DNA of 64,000 nucleotides from DATBLQ01 sp036555325. GTDB taxonomy: Bacteria; Pseudomonadota; Alphaproteobacteria; Rhizobiales; Aestuariivirgaceae. The position numbers were made by a program, and so were the translations under genes. The DNA is taken from contig DATBLQ010000019.1 in the NCBI GenBank assembly GCA_036555325.1, positions 1 to 64,000 on the forward strand, given 5' to 3'. Shown in pieces: positions 22,945 to 32,800 of the stretch; positions within the stretch are counted from its first letter, which is position 1, and the number at the start of each line of letters is the position of its first letter. The notes under the pieces were generated by a model, which worked only from the letters and a program-made list of their open reading frames with translations, did not search any database and was not told the DNA's origin.

Positions 22945-25016
22945 AGCGGTTGTGCGCCTTTTGGCTGTGGCGGAAGAGAGTGGGAGTCGAACCCACCAAA
23001 GACCGGCTCGCGGCCCCTCCCGGATTTGAAGTCCGGACGCCCCACCAGGGACGATTCTCCTCCTGCAACCTGGTCGTCGTCATCAGCCTGCGGCCGCTTG
23101 AAAAGGTCGAGGCGATGCTTGTTGACGCGGCGGACATCACCGTGACGGAACGTGACGCCGTGCCGATCGAGAAATTCGAGGATCTGAATGGCTACCTTGC
23201 GCCCGTTGTCGAGGCGATCGCGCAGCTGAGCGGCGGTAAACTGGCCATTCGGCATGCGAGCGGCCAGATCGACGGCAATCTCGACAATTTCGGCAACAGT
23301 GCCGCGGAGAAAGAAGTGGTCATGGGCGATCTCGTAAAGTTTGCCCATTCGCCCGAGAAGTCTCAGCAGCCGACGCACTTCGGGTTCGGGCACAAGCTTG
23401 ATGCCGGCGATATCGCGAACGCGCGGAGGCCGGAATCGATAGGATCCCGAGATAAGGGGGCGGATTTCATCCCAGATGTGTTCATCCTGCGGCGTCAGCT
23501 TAACCTTATGGCCGGGAAGATGAATCCAGGCACCGTCGATGGCGACTTGCTGACTGCGGACGAGCCCGTGCAGGAGGGAACGGAAGACCGGGGCCGGCAA
23601 CCGGGGTTCAAGCTCCAGGCGCAGCCGTTCCAGGCCCATTCCAGGAAAATCGGGATTATCGGTGTGGAAAATCTGAAGCGTTGCGAGCAGGCTTCGCTTC
23701 AGCGCCGCCCCGTTGTCGGCGGACAGAGCGAAAACAGACCCCTGCACGTCGATCATGACCGCATTGCTGTTGGCGGCCATCTCGTCAACCGCCTTCGCGG
23801 TCAGCGCCCGATCGCGCGCGAAGGAGGAGAGGTCGACATAGTACGGAGCGCAGCCGAGGAGTGCGCGAAATCCTTCTTCAACGTCGATCATCGCGTGGGC
23901 GCGAAGCTGCGCATGGCGTTCCTGAGTGCGCCGTCTTCGCGCCGGGGCCCTGAGATCAAGCAAGCCACCTCCTCCGATGGTCCGCTGAGCGGTGGTGTCG
24001 CGAAGGATGAAACGGTCGCCCGTAGCGGCAGCAATCGGTTTTTCAAGCACGAGCTGCACCAGCGACTCAGCACCCGGACGGGCCGGCTCATCGCCAAGCA
24101 GGACAATCCTGGCACCAACTTCCGCCGCGCCATGGTGAAGGCGAACGGGCGTCCACTGAGCCAGAGGCCGCGGTTCGCTCAAGAGGACGCGCAGAAGCGC
24201 ATCAATGCGGCTGGTCGGTGCGTGAAGTTCGGGATCAAGCACGACGTCACCGCGGACGATTGCATCCTTGCTGATGCCTTCGCCGGAAAGATTGAGGGCG
24301 CAGCGTTCGCCTGCCCATCCACGGTCCACCGGGCGGTTTTGAGCGTGGATCGATCGCACGCGCGCGCGCAATCCCTTCGGGCTGATCATCACGCTCTCAC
24401 CGACTGCAACGCTGCCGGAGAGTACGGTTCCGGTAACGACAGTTCCGGCGCCAGCCAAGGTGAAGCATCGATCGACCGACAGACGGAAGCGACCCAACGA
24501 TGTGCGTTTCTCCGACGTTCGCGCGGCGCAAAAGAGACACTCCCGCAGCTCCTCAATTCCTTCTCCGGTAAGGGTGGAGACGGGAAGGATGGCGGAATTC
24601 TCCAGGCGGGTCCCTGCAAGGACAGCGGCGACCTCGGAAGCGACACCACTTCGCCTGGAGGTGTCGACCAGATCCACCTTGGTCAGTGCGATTACCCCTC
24701 TTTCGACGCCGAGCAGGTCGATGATGGCCAAGTGCTCGCGCGTCTGCTGCATGATGCCATCGTCGGCAGCGACGACGAGGAGGACGAAATCAATCCCGGT
24801 GGCGCCGGCAAGCATATTGTGAACGAAGCGCTCGTGACCCGGAACATCAACGAAGCCCAAAGTCGTGCCATCGGGGGCAGGCATATAGGCAAAACCGAGA
24901 TCGATGGATATTCCGCGGGCCTTCTCCTCCTTGAGCCGATCGGTATCGACCCCCGTCAGCGCCCGCACCAGCGATGTCTTTCCGTGATCGATATGCCCTG
25001 CGGTTCCAATGATCAT
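22941..25016 (-). CDS. selB: Selenocysteine-specific elongation factor SelB
   Basis: 691 residues as read. It delivers Sec-tRNA to UGA codons marked by SECIS hairpins. The GTPase domain opens with G1 GHIDHGKTS (residues 7-15); DVPGHERFV (G3) and TKVDL (G4) follow. EF-Tu-like domains 2 and 3 and four C-terminal winged helices reach about residue 640 (VTFRHGDVRRVNKHRLDLF). Codons 652-683 coincide exactly with the tRNA-Sec gene (32 codons, no stop), and eight more codons lead to TGA. The last 40 residues are thus a tRNA-templated tail of doubtful function. The start overlaps the Sel1-repeat gene stop (ATGA). Confidence 0.95.
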   Translation of the reverse strand: MIIGTAGHIDHGKTSLVRALTGVDTDRLKEEKARGISIDLGFAYMPAPDGTTLGFVDVPGHERFVHNMLAGATGIDFVLLVVAADDGIMQQTREHLAIIDLLGVERGVIALTKVDLVDTSRRSGVASEVAAVLAGTRLENSAILPVSTLTGEGIEELRECLFCAARTSEKRTSLGRFRLSVDRCFTLAGAGTVVTGTVLSGSVAVGESVMISPKGLRARVRSIHAQNRPVDRGWAGERCALNLSGEGISKDAIVRGDVVLDPELHAPTSRIDALLRVLLSEPRPLAQWTPVRLHHGAAEVGARIVLLGDEPARPGAESLVQLVLEKPIAAATGDRFILRDTTAQRTIGGGGLLDLRAPARRRRTQERHAQLRAHAMIDVEEGFRALLGCAPYYVDLSSFARDRALTAKAVDEMAANSNAVMIDVQGSVFALSADNGAALKRSLLATLQIFHTDNPDFPGMGLERLRLELEPRLPAPVFRSLLHGLVRSQQVAIDGAWIHLPGHKVKLTPQDEHIWDEIRPLISGSYRFRPPRVRDIAGIKLVPEPEVRRLLRLLGRMGKLYEIAHDHFFLRGTVAEIVEIAVDLAARMPNGQFTAAQLRDRLDNGRKVAIQILEFLDRHGVTFRHGDVRRVNKHRLDLFKRPQADDDDQVAGGESSLVGRPDFKSGRGREPVFGGFDSHSLPPQPKGAQPL
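22968..23063 (-). tRNA. selC: tRNA-Sec (anticodon TCA)
   Basis: A 96-base gene including an encoded CCA end. The 8-bp acceptor stem pairs GGAGGAGA with TCTCTTCC (one G-U). The anticodon stem-loop is CCGGA-CTTCAAA-TCCGG, with anticodon TCA and the G73 discriminator. A long variable arm lies around GGAGGGGCCGCGAGCCGGTC, and the T arm is GTGGG-TTCGACT-CCCAC. Features and length match bacterial selenocysteine tRNA. It lies entirely inside the 3' end of the selB reading frame on the same strand. Confidence 0.95.
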
Positions 25017-25819
25017 GGCGAGGACTGCGGCAATGGTTGTGCGGCGCGATATTCGGCTTCGGCAATTTCCTCTTCGGAAAGCGCGGCTTCCACGGTGGCG
25101 AAAAAGCGCGCGGCGAGGTTGCTCCTTCCGGCACGCGCCCTGAGCAGCCAGACGAACGCGGTCAGGCGGTCGGTTGGGACCCCGCTGCCCAGATGGTAGG
25201 CCGCTCCCAGCATTGCCTGGCCATCAGCGTCGCCGGCGAGCGCACCGCGCTGCCACCACTCGACAGCCGCACGCGGATCGCGCTCAACGCCCAGGGCGTT
25301 GTGGTAGATCATGCCAACCCGGGTCATCGACGATGCGATTCCCTGCTTGGCGGCGGCGAGCGCCCAACGCAGCGCCTCGGCGTGATCGGATTCGATCACG
25401 TCACTTTCAAGCAATATCCAGCTGAGCATGTCCTGCGATGGGCCGTCGCCTGCCTGGGCAGCGCCGCGGTAAAGCTCGGCGGCGCGAACGTCGTCCTGCT
25501 CCACGCCTTCTCCCTTGAAATAAAGCGAGGCAAGGTTTCGTTGACCGACCGGGTCGCTCGCCGAGGCCGACAGGGCAAGCCATTTCGCCGCCAACGGCTT
25601 ATCCATCTCGACACCCAGGCCTTCGGCAAAACAGGCGCCAATGTTGTTCTGGGCACGCGCCACGCCGGCGTGAGCCAAAGGACCCCAAATGGCCAGAGCG
25701 GTTGGATAATCCCCAAGCTCGGCAGCTTTGTAGGCTTCCTCCATGCGCTCAGCGACCGTGGTTTGCTCGGGAGCGGGGTCTTGCGCCGAAGACCGGATCA
25801 CATTTCCAAACAGGTTCAT
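25013..25819 (-). CDS. Sel1-like repeat (SLR) protein between selA and selB
   Basis: 268 residues built from Sel1-type 36-residue helical repeats (ARAQNNIGACFAEGLGVEMD, LASLYFKGEGVEQDDVRAAEL, VGMIYHNALGVERDPRAAVEW, LGAAYHLGSGVPTDRLTAFVW). No signal peptide, so cytoplasmic. It overlaps the selA stop and the selB start by four bases each, a tightly coupled arrangement that implies stoichiometric expression. SLR proteins are protein-protein adaptors. A scaffold role for the selenocysteine machinery is inferred. The name similarity between Sel1 and the sel genes is coincidental. Confidence 0.88.
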   Translation of the reverse strand: MNLFGNVIRSSAQDPAPEQTTVAERMEEAYKAAELGDYPTALAIWGPLAHAGVARAQNNIGACFAEGLGVEMDKPLAAKWLALSASASDPVGQRNLASLYFKGEGVEQDDVRAAELYRGAAQAGDGPSQDMLSWILLESDVIESDHAEALRWALAAAKQGIASSMTRVGMIYHNALGVERDPRAAVEWWQRGALAGDADGQAMLGAAYHLGSGVPTDRLTAFVWLLRARAGRSNLAARFFATVEAALSEEEIAEAEYRAAQPLPQSSP

Positions 25820-27222
25820 GGATTTTCCCCCAAACCCAGGTGCGAGAGATTTTCGGCGAACTCTCTTTCATCCTCTAGGCAACGAAAATCCAGAACAACA
25901 GCATCCTTCGAAATGCGACCGATGACGGGAACGGGCAGTCGCCGCAATGCCACCGCCAAGCCGGAGAGCTTTTGTCCCTTTCCACGGGTTTGAAGCGGAT
26001 GAAGTGCGATACCAGCACTGGGCAAAGTCTTGAGCGGAAGGGCGCCGGAACCGATCTGGCTTTCACAGTCAACGACTTCGAGGCTGAAGCTCTCAGCCGT
26101 CCTGGCAGCTATGTGAGGCAGGAGTCTCCGGGCCATGGCTTCGATGTCTTCCTTCGGGCGAGCGAGCAGCCGCAGCGTGGGAAGCCGTTGGGCAAGGCGA
26201 TCAGGATTGCGGTAGAGCTTCAGGGTCGCTTCGAGCGCGCTCAAGCGAAGCTTGTCGAGACGCAGCGCGCGCTTCATGGGATTGCGACTGAGCCTCGATA
26301 TCAAATCCTTCCGTCCCACGATAAATCCGGCCTGGGGACCTCCCAGCAGCTTGTCGCCCGAGAAGGTCACGAGGTCGGCCCCCTGGCCTATGACCTCGGC
26401 TACCGTGGGCTCATGCGCGATACCGTAGGGAGCAAGATCGATCAGGGTTCCAGAGCCTAGATCGTGAACGAGGGGGATCTGATGCTTGCGCGCGATTTCT
26501 GCGAGATCGGGCGTTGCCACCTGCGCGGTAAAGCCTTCGATGCGGAAATTCGAACTGTGCACCTTGAGTATCATGGCGCTTCTCGCGCCCAACGCCTCCA
26601 GGTAGTCCTTGGCATGCGTGCGGTTGGTGGTGCCAACTTCAATCAGCTTCACGCCGGCGCGGGTCATGATCTCGGGCATTCGGAACGACCCGCCAATCTC
26701 GATCAGCTCACCGCGCGAGACGATGACCTCGCGCCCCTTCGCCAAAGCATTGAGCACGAGCAGGACAGCTGCGGCATTGTTATTGACGACAATCGCGTCT
26801 TCAGCCCCGGTCAATTCGCACAAGAGATCGCGCAAGTGGTTGTCGCGCTCGCCGCGCCGCCCGGTGTCGAGGTCGAGTTCCAGTGTGACGGCGTTGCGCA
26901 TCGCCACCAGAGCCGCCTCGATCGCCTCCTCCGGCAAGATGGCGCGGCCAAGATTGGTATGGAGTACCGTCCCGGTCAGATTGTACGCCGGCCGAAGGTT
27001 CGCTACCGATTGCGCTTCAAGCCTGCCGAGGGCGCTGACCGCAATATCCTCAGGCCGACTGAGGATTGCCGCCTGGCCTTGGCGCGCCGCTGCCAGCGCG
27101 CCGCGGATACTTGAAACAACCGAAGAGCGGCCGAAACGGTCAACGGCATGGGTGGCGGTTTGCGTTCTCAAGACCTCATCAACCGAGGGCAAACGATGAA
27201 GATTGGTTCGCGCTTCCGGCAT
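25816..27222 (-). CDS. selA: L-seryl-tRNA(Sec) selenium transferase SelA
   Basis: 468 residues from the ATG at 27222, just after the fdhE stop; a further upstream frame overlaps fdhE and has no protein character. A PLP enzyme that converts Ser-tRNA(Sec) to Sec-tRNA(Sec) with selenophosphate. Motifs are NLTGTVLHTNLGRA, VNNNAAAVLLVLNALAKGREVIVSRGELIEIGGSFR (broken by none of the usual gaps), VHDLGSGTL and the PLP-binding Lys in TFSGDKLLGGPQAG. The downstream gene overlaps by four bases. Confidence 0.96.
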   Translation of the reverse strand: MPEARTNLHRLPSVDEVLRTQTATHAVDRFGRSSVVSSIRGALAAARQGQAAILSRPEDIAVSALGRLEAQSVANLRPAYNLTGTVLHTNLGRAILPEEAIEAALVAMRNAVTLELDLDTGRRGERDNHLRDLLCELTGAEDAIVVNNNAAAVLLVLNALAKGREVIVSRGELIEIGGSFRMPEIMTRAGVKLIEVGTTNRTHAKDYLEALGARSAMILKVHSSNFRIEGFTAQVATPDLAEIARKHQIPLVHDLGSGTLIDLAPYGIAHEPTVAEVIGQGADLVTFSGDKLLGGPQAGFIVGRKDLISRLSRNPMKRALRLDKLRLSALEATLKLYRNPDRLAQRLPTLRLLARPKEDIEAMARRLLPHIAARTAESFSLEVVDCESQIGSGALPLKTLPSAGIALHPLQTRGKGQKLSGLAVALRRLPVPVIGRISKDAVVLDFRCLEDEREFAENLSHLGLGENP

Positions 27223-27224
27223 TC

Positions 27225-28142
27225 TCAATAACCAACCAGAAAAGGATTCACTCCTCCGCGTTTGTAGCCGGCATCGCGCATGAGAAGGTCGAGCCCGAGG
27301 CTTGCCACATCGTCGGCGACGCAATCAAGAGAGGGATCTTTGTGGCTGTGCAGAATTTTCACATAGCCGCGACAGCTCTCGCATGTCTCGGCCTTAATCG
27401 TGCCGGGCCCGCCGTCGATTTCCTTGTAGCCGATCCCCTTGGTGGACCCGCAAAGGACGCACTTTATGCGAACGTAATTCCACAAGGTGCCGCAGAGACC
27501 ACAGCTGCAATAGCGGGAGCCATGGGCACCGTGCCAGCCCACGACCAGGGTGGTTGCCGGCGGGCCGCCGCAAACGGGGCAAGCTCCATCCCCCACCGCA
27601 ACAAGGGAAGCTGCATCGAGCTGTGCTGCAAGCCGCGCGAAGTGCACCTGCAGGGCGGCGGCGATGAAGCAGTGCTCGGCCAGCGTTTCCATCGGAATCG
27701 AATAGGCAAGGACCGAACGGACCATTTGATGACGCTCCGACGCGTCAAGAGAACGGACATGCGACAGCGCAACCGCTGCGGCTTCCGGCATGTCAATCCC
27801 GACTGCCCGCGACAGCACGCCTTCCAGTGTCCTATCGAAGACCGGACTTTGCACGAATCCGCCCCGATCGAGCGGCGGCATGGCGAAGTCGTGCGCCTGC
27901 TTCAGCGCAGCTTCCTCGGGCGGGTCGGGTTCGAGGAGGCCTTCCTGCACCTCATGCTGGATACGCGAAAGCTCTGCGAGAAACAGTAAGTAGGGCTTGA
28001 GGTGATGATCTTGAGCCAGTCCTCCGAAACGCCCGGCGCGCAGGGCAAACAGCTTCAGCGGATCGGGGAGACGGACGAATACGGGATCGGCTACTTCTCC
28101 GATGGGAACGGGCCCATGCCTGGGCAAGTCAACCTTTGCCAT
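27225..28142 (-). CDS. fdhE: Formate dehydrogenase accessory protein FdhE
   Basis: 305 residues from the ATG at 28142, preceded by GAGGTGAG. A cytoplasmic rubredoxin-like maturation protein that binds the catalytic subunits of respiratory formate dehydrogenase. The C-terminal half carries paired metal-binding Cys motifs (CPVCGG, CSCGLCG, CVLCG and CESCRGY), diagnostic of FdhE. It lies between the gamma-subunit gene and selA in one operon direction. Confidence 0.93.
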   Translation of the reverse strand: MAKVDLPRHGPVPIGEVADPVFVRLPDPLKLFALRAGRFGGLAQDHHLKPYLLFLAELSRIQHEVQEGLLEPDPPEEAALKQAHDFAMPPLDRGGFVQSPVFDRTLEGVLSRAVGIDMPEAAAVALSHVRSLDASERHQMVRSVLAYSIPMETLAEHCFIAAALQVHFARLAAQLDAASLVAVGDGACPVCGGPPATTLVVGWHGAHGSRYCSCGLCGTLWNYVRIKCVLCGSTKGIGYKEIDGGPGTIKAETCESCRGYVKILHSHKDPSLDCVADDVASLGLDLLMRDAGYKRGGVNPFLVGY

Positions 28143-28188
28143 ACTCACCTCACGAACCACACGGGTCACGTGGCATCAATGCTCGGGC

Positions 28189-28893
28189 CTATTCTGCAGG
28201 CTTCGTTCCGCTGCTCTTATCTTCGCCCTTGCCCAAAACCAGTTCCCTAAGCCATTTGCGGTGATGGCGCCAAGCCCAGCCGCCGGTGACCGAGCCACGC
28301 GTCATGGCGCGGATGGTACCACGCACCCAGATCGCTGCATAGACGTGCACGATCCAGACGCAGATTATCACGATGGCGGCAAGGGAATGGACCAGGGCGG
28401 CGATCCGTTTCTGCTCGATCGTCGTATAGGAGAAGAAATATTGATCCCAGAGCACCAGACCGCTGCCGATAAGGATGATGATGAGGATCGACATCAACCA
28501 AAAGACGAGCTTCTGGCCGGCATTGTATTTCCCCACTTCGGGGAGCTTCTCATCGTGGGCCGCCAACACGTCGCGCAACCGCGCCATCCAGGTCCCATCT
28601 TCGCGCTTCCACAAATTGGCCTTCCAGAAACGAAGGAACAATCCGAGGAAACCGAAGAACAGCACCACGCCGATCCAAGGGTGGATCATGCGCGTATTGG
28701 AGCCCCCACCGAACAGTTCGCTCAAGAAAAAGAGGCGCGGGTGGAACAGCGACAGGCCGCTGAGGGCGAGAAGCACAAGGCTTGCCGCGGTGATCCAATG
28801 ATTGATGCGAGCGCCTGTCGTATAGCGATCGACGATCACCGGATCACCGGAATGGACAGCCTTGGACTTGCCAAGATCTGGCTTGGGGTTCAT
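28189..28893 (-). CDS. fdnI: Formate dehydrogenase gamma subunit, cytochrome b556
   Basis: 234 residues. Four membrane helices (RINHWITAASLVLLALSGLSL; WIGVVLFFGFLGLFL; LVFWLMSILIIILIGSGLVLW; ALVHSLAAIVIICVWIVHVYA) and conserved His residues for two b hemes. It anchors the enzyme and passes electrons to quinone. Its start overlaps the beta-subunit stop by four bases. The symbol could equally be fdoI; the respiratory Fdn/Fdo type is certain, the paralogue is not. Confidence 0.92.
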   Translation of the reverse strand: MNPKPDLGKSKAVHSGDPVIVDRYTTGARINHWITAASLVLLALSGLSLFHPRLFFLSELFGGGSNTRMIHPWIGVVLFFGFLGLFLRFWKANLWKREDGTWMARLRDVLAAHDEKLPEVGKYNAGQKLVFWLMSILIIILIGSGLVLWDQYFFSYTTIEQKRIAALVHSLAAIVIICVWIVHVYAAIWVRGTIRAMTRGSVTGGWAWRHHRKWLRELVLGKGEDKSSGTKPAE

Positions 28894-29828
28894 GGGGAAC
28901 GACCCTCCGCCAGGCGTTTCGCCCGCTTCTCGTCGTCCTTGGTCACCCGGTTGGGTCCGTTAACGAGGTGATGGAGGAAACCGATCGCTGCAAAAGCGGC
29001 AATGACGCTCAGACCGGCGTATTTCGTCGCTCCCTTCCAGAGCTCAACGATCGGGCTGATCCTCGGATTGTTAGCCAGCCCAGCATAGATCTCAGGCTTG
29101 TCGGCGTGATGGAGAACATACATCACGTGCGTGCCGCCGACACCCGGAGGATCATAGAGCCCGGCATTGGCGAAACCGCGAGACTTGAGATCGGCAATAC
29201 GTGCCTCGGCGTGCTGCTTCATCTCCTCCTTGGTGCCGAAAACGATCGCGTGAGTGGGACAGGCCTTCGCACAAGCAGGCCCCTGCCCGACCGCAACACG
29301 ATCGGAGCACAAGGTGCATTTGTAGGCCTTGTGATCGACCTGCGAAATGCGCGGAATGTTGAATGGACAGCCCTTGATGCAGTAACCGCAGCCGATGCAG
29401 TTCTCCTTTACGAAATCGACAATACCGTTGGAGTACTGAACGATTGCGCCGGGGGCGGGACAGGCCTTGAGGCAGCCCGGATCCTCGCAGTGCATGCATC
29501 CATCCTTGCGGATCAGCCATTCGAGATTGTTGGTCTCGGGGTTGATCCATTCGGTGAAGCGCATGACCGTGAGGCTTGCCGGCGTGAGATCGGTCGGGTT
29601 GTCGTAGACCCCATGATTGACACCGATTTCCTCACGCAGATCGTTCCATTCAAGACAGGCGACCTGACATGCCTTGCAGCCGATGCATTTCGAGGTGTCG
29701 ATAAGCTTCGCCACTTCGGTGAGCCGCTCCGCCGGCGGCTTCACCGTCGAAGCCGAGCGGCGGACAAGATCCTTTTCCGAGAAGGTGGTCGGGAAGTCTT
29801 TGGTGAGAGGATTACTCATGATTGTCAT
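28890..29828 (-). CDS. fdnH: Formate dehydrogenase beta subunit, four [4Fe-4S] clusters
   Basis: 312 residues; the first ATG is eight bases after GGAGGCGGCC. Ferredoxin-type Cys motifs begin with Cys48-IG-C-KA-C-QVA-C, followed by CMHCEDPGCLKAC, CIGCGYCIKGC and CTLCSDRV...CAKAC, enough for four clusters. A single C-terminal membrane helix (LSVIAAFAAIGFLHHLVNG) anchors it to the gamma subunit. It carries electrons from the alpha subunit to the cytochrome b. Confidence 0.95.
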   Translation of the reverse strand: MTIMSNPLTKDFPTTFSEKDLVRRSASTVKPPAERLTEVAKLIDTSKCIGCKACQVACLEWNDLREEIGVNHGVYDNPTDLTPASLTVMRFTEWINPETNNLEWLIRKDGCMHCEDPGCLKACPAPGAIVQYSNGIVDFVKENCIGCGYCIKGCPFNIPRISQVDHKAYKCTLCSDRVAVGQGPACAKACPTHAIVFGTKEEMKQHAEARIADLKSRGFANAGLYDPPGVGGTHVMYVLHHADKPEIYAGLANNPRISPIVELWKGATKYAGLSVIAAFAAIGFLHHLVNGPNRVTKDDEKRAKRLAEGRSP

Positions 29829-29839
29829 GGCCGCCTCCC

Positions 29840-32800
29840 TTATGACACCGACTGGACAATGGGTTCGATGTCCACCAGGAACGCCTTGTACTCCGGCGTC
29901 TCGATGTTGGCGTCACCGACGTAGGGCGTGAGCGAATTGGGCCCAAACCCCTTCTTGGCCGCGCCGGTAAAGCCCCAGTGGAGTGGAATACCCACGATGT
30001 GCACCGTCTTGCCGTCGCATTGCAGCGGAGTGATCCGCTTGGTGACGACGGCCTTGGCCTTTACCGATCCGCGGTTCGACCACACTCTCACCCAGCCGCC
30101 CGATGTAATGCCCTTTTCCTTGGCCAGCTGTTCTGAGATCTCGATAAAGAACTCAGGCTGCGCCATGGCGTTCGGCCAAACGTGCTTGCTCCAGAAGTGG
30201 AAGTGCTCGGTCAGCCGGTAGGACGTTGCGGCATAGGGGAAGTCTTTCGAATCACCGAACTGCTCCAGATCGCCCTTGAAGACGCGGGCCGCAGGGTTGC
30301 CGCGGACATTGGGGGCGATCGGATTGGCGATCGGGGATTCAAACGGCTCGTAATGAACCGGGAACGGACCGTCGCGCAGCATGCCACGCGTAAAGAGCCT
30401 TGCGGTTCCCTCCGGGTTCATGATGAAAGGCCCGACCACGTCCGGTTTCGCGGTGGGGACGATATCGGGAACATCGTAGCCTTCCCATTTCTCGCCGTTC
30501 CATGCGATGACCTTGCGGCTCGGATCCCAGGGCTTGCCCGTCAAATCCGCCGAGGCTCGATTGTAGAGGATGCGGCGGTTGACCGGCCAAGAGAACGCCC
30601 ACTTCGAATAGAAGCCGGCATCGTCGGGATCGCTGTTATCCCGCCTGGCCATGTTGTTTCCCTTCTCGTTGAAGCATCCGGAATAGATCCAGCAGCCGCA
30701 CGAGGTGGTGCCATCGTCTCTGAGCTGGGCAAAGCTCAAGACCTGCTTGCCCTTCTCCACGAGGACCTTCGTCGCATCAGCCGGGTCCATCACCGCTTCG
30801 ACGGCATACCCGTTGATCTCCTTGGCGATCTCCTCGGAATGGGGGTTTTCAGGATCGGCATAGGGCCAGCGAACATTGAGGATCGGCTCGGGAACCGGCC
30901 CACCCTCGGCCTCATACAGCGCCTTCAGACGCCGGTGGATCTGTCCCATGATCCATATGTCGGTCTTCGCTTCGCCCGGAGGGGTCCCTCCCGGCCAGTG
31001 CCACTGCAGCCACCGGCTCGAATTGGTGAGCGATCCTTCGTCCTCGGCGAAACAGGTGCTGGGCAGCTGGATCACTTCCGTTTGGATCTGGGAGGAATCG
31101 ACGTCGTTGTACTCGCCGTGATTTTCCCAGAAGCGGGAGGTTTCCGTTTCCAGAGGATCCATGACGACGAGGTACTTCAGCTTCGAGAGCGCCACGGTGC
31201 ATTTCTTGCGGTTCGGGAATGACATCAGCGGGTTGAAGCCCTGGCAGAAATAGCCGTTCATCTTGCCCTGATGCATGAGCTCGAAGGCTCTCAGCACATC
31301 GTAGGCCGGAAGGTCCATCTTCGGCAGCCAGTCATAGCCGAAGTCATTGTCCGCTGTTGCGGCATCGCCCCACATGGACTTGAGGAAGCTCACGAAGAAC
31401 TTCCGATAGTTCTGCCAGTAACTCATCTGGTCCGGCCTGAGCGGCTTGAACCCTCTGGTCGACATGTAGGTCTCGATATCGACTTCCTTCTGGTTGGGAA
31501 GTGTCAGGTAGCCCGGCAAAAGGTTCGACATGAGACCGATGTCGGTCAGCCCCTGGATATTGGAGTGACCGCGCAGCGCGTTCATGCCGCCGCCGCGCAT
31601 TCCGATGTTGCCGAGGATGAGCTGTAGCATCGCCATGGCCCGGATGTTCTGCGAGCCTTTCGAGTGCTGCGTCCAACCGAGCGCGTACATCGACGTCATC
31701 GTCTTGTCTGGTGCTGAGGTTTCAGCGACCATTTCGGCAATTTTCAGGAACTTATCCTTGGGAGTACCGCAGATACGCTCGACCATTTCGGGCGTGTAGA
31801 TGGAAACGTGCCCTTTCAGCAGATTCCACACGCATCCTGGCCGGGTGAACGTATCGTCGGTGACGACGAATCCGTCCTGGCCCAGGAGATAGTCCCAGCT
31901 CGACTTGTCGTAGTCGCGCTTGGTTTCATCATAGCCACTGAACAGGCCGTCCTTGTAGGAGAATCCAGGTTTCACCATGTAGGTGGCGTTGGTGAACGCC
32001 TTCACATAGTCCCAGTGCACCTTGTCGTTCTGGATGCAATAGTTGATCAGCCCCAGAAGGAACGCGATGTCGGTGCCTTGACGGATGGGCGCGTAGATAT
32101 CGGCCACGGAAGCCGACCGCGTGAAACGCGGATCTACGACGATAAGCTTGGCGCCACGGTTGGCTTTGGCCTCCGTCACCCATTTGAATCCGCAAGGGTG
32201 CGCTTCTGCTGCGTTGCCACCCATAATGACGACAAGATCCGTGTTCCGGATGTCGGTCCAGGAGTTTGTCATCGCGCCACGGCCAAAAGTTGGGCCCAGA
32301 CTGGACACCGTCGGGCCGTGTCAAACCCGCGCTTGGTTGTCGAATACCAGCATGCCGGCGCTGCGGACCGCTTTATAGGTCAGAAACGCCGATTCATTCG
32401 TCGTTGCCGAGGCGGCGAGGAAACCGGTGGTCAACCAGCGGTTCACCGTCACGCCGTCGGTGTTCGTGGCGATGAAGTTCTGATCGCGATCATCCTTCAT
32501 CAGCCGGACAATGCGGTTGAGCGCATCATCCCAGGAAATTTCCTCAAACTTGTCGGACCCCGGCTTGCGCAGTCGCGGCTTCTTGAGGCGGGTGTCGGAG
32601 TGGACGAAATCGAGGAGGGCTGCACCTTTCGGGCACAGGGTGCCGCGGTTGGTGGGATGGTCGACATCACCCTCTATGTGGATGATTTCGGCCTTCTCGC
32701 CCTTGGTGAGATCGCCCTTGGAATACATAATGACGCCGCAGGCCACCGAACAATACGGACAAGTATTACGGGTCTCGGTCGTCCCGGCGAGCTTGAACTC

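Noticed and set aside
22950..25199. A 749-codon open frame on the plus strand opposite selB
   Set aside because: It is the mirror of the strongly supported SelB frame, has no domain motifs, and reads through tRNA-Sec; long antisense frames are common in GC-rich DNA.
32321..32323. TGA in fdnG taken as a nonsense mutation with two separate genes
   Set aside because: Context ARV-TGA-HGPTV, SECIS-like hairpin and neighbouring sel genes point to selenocysteine.
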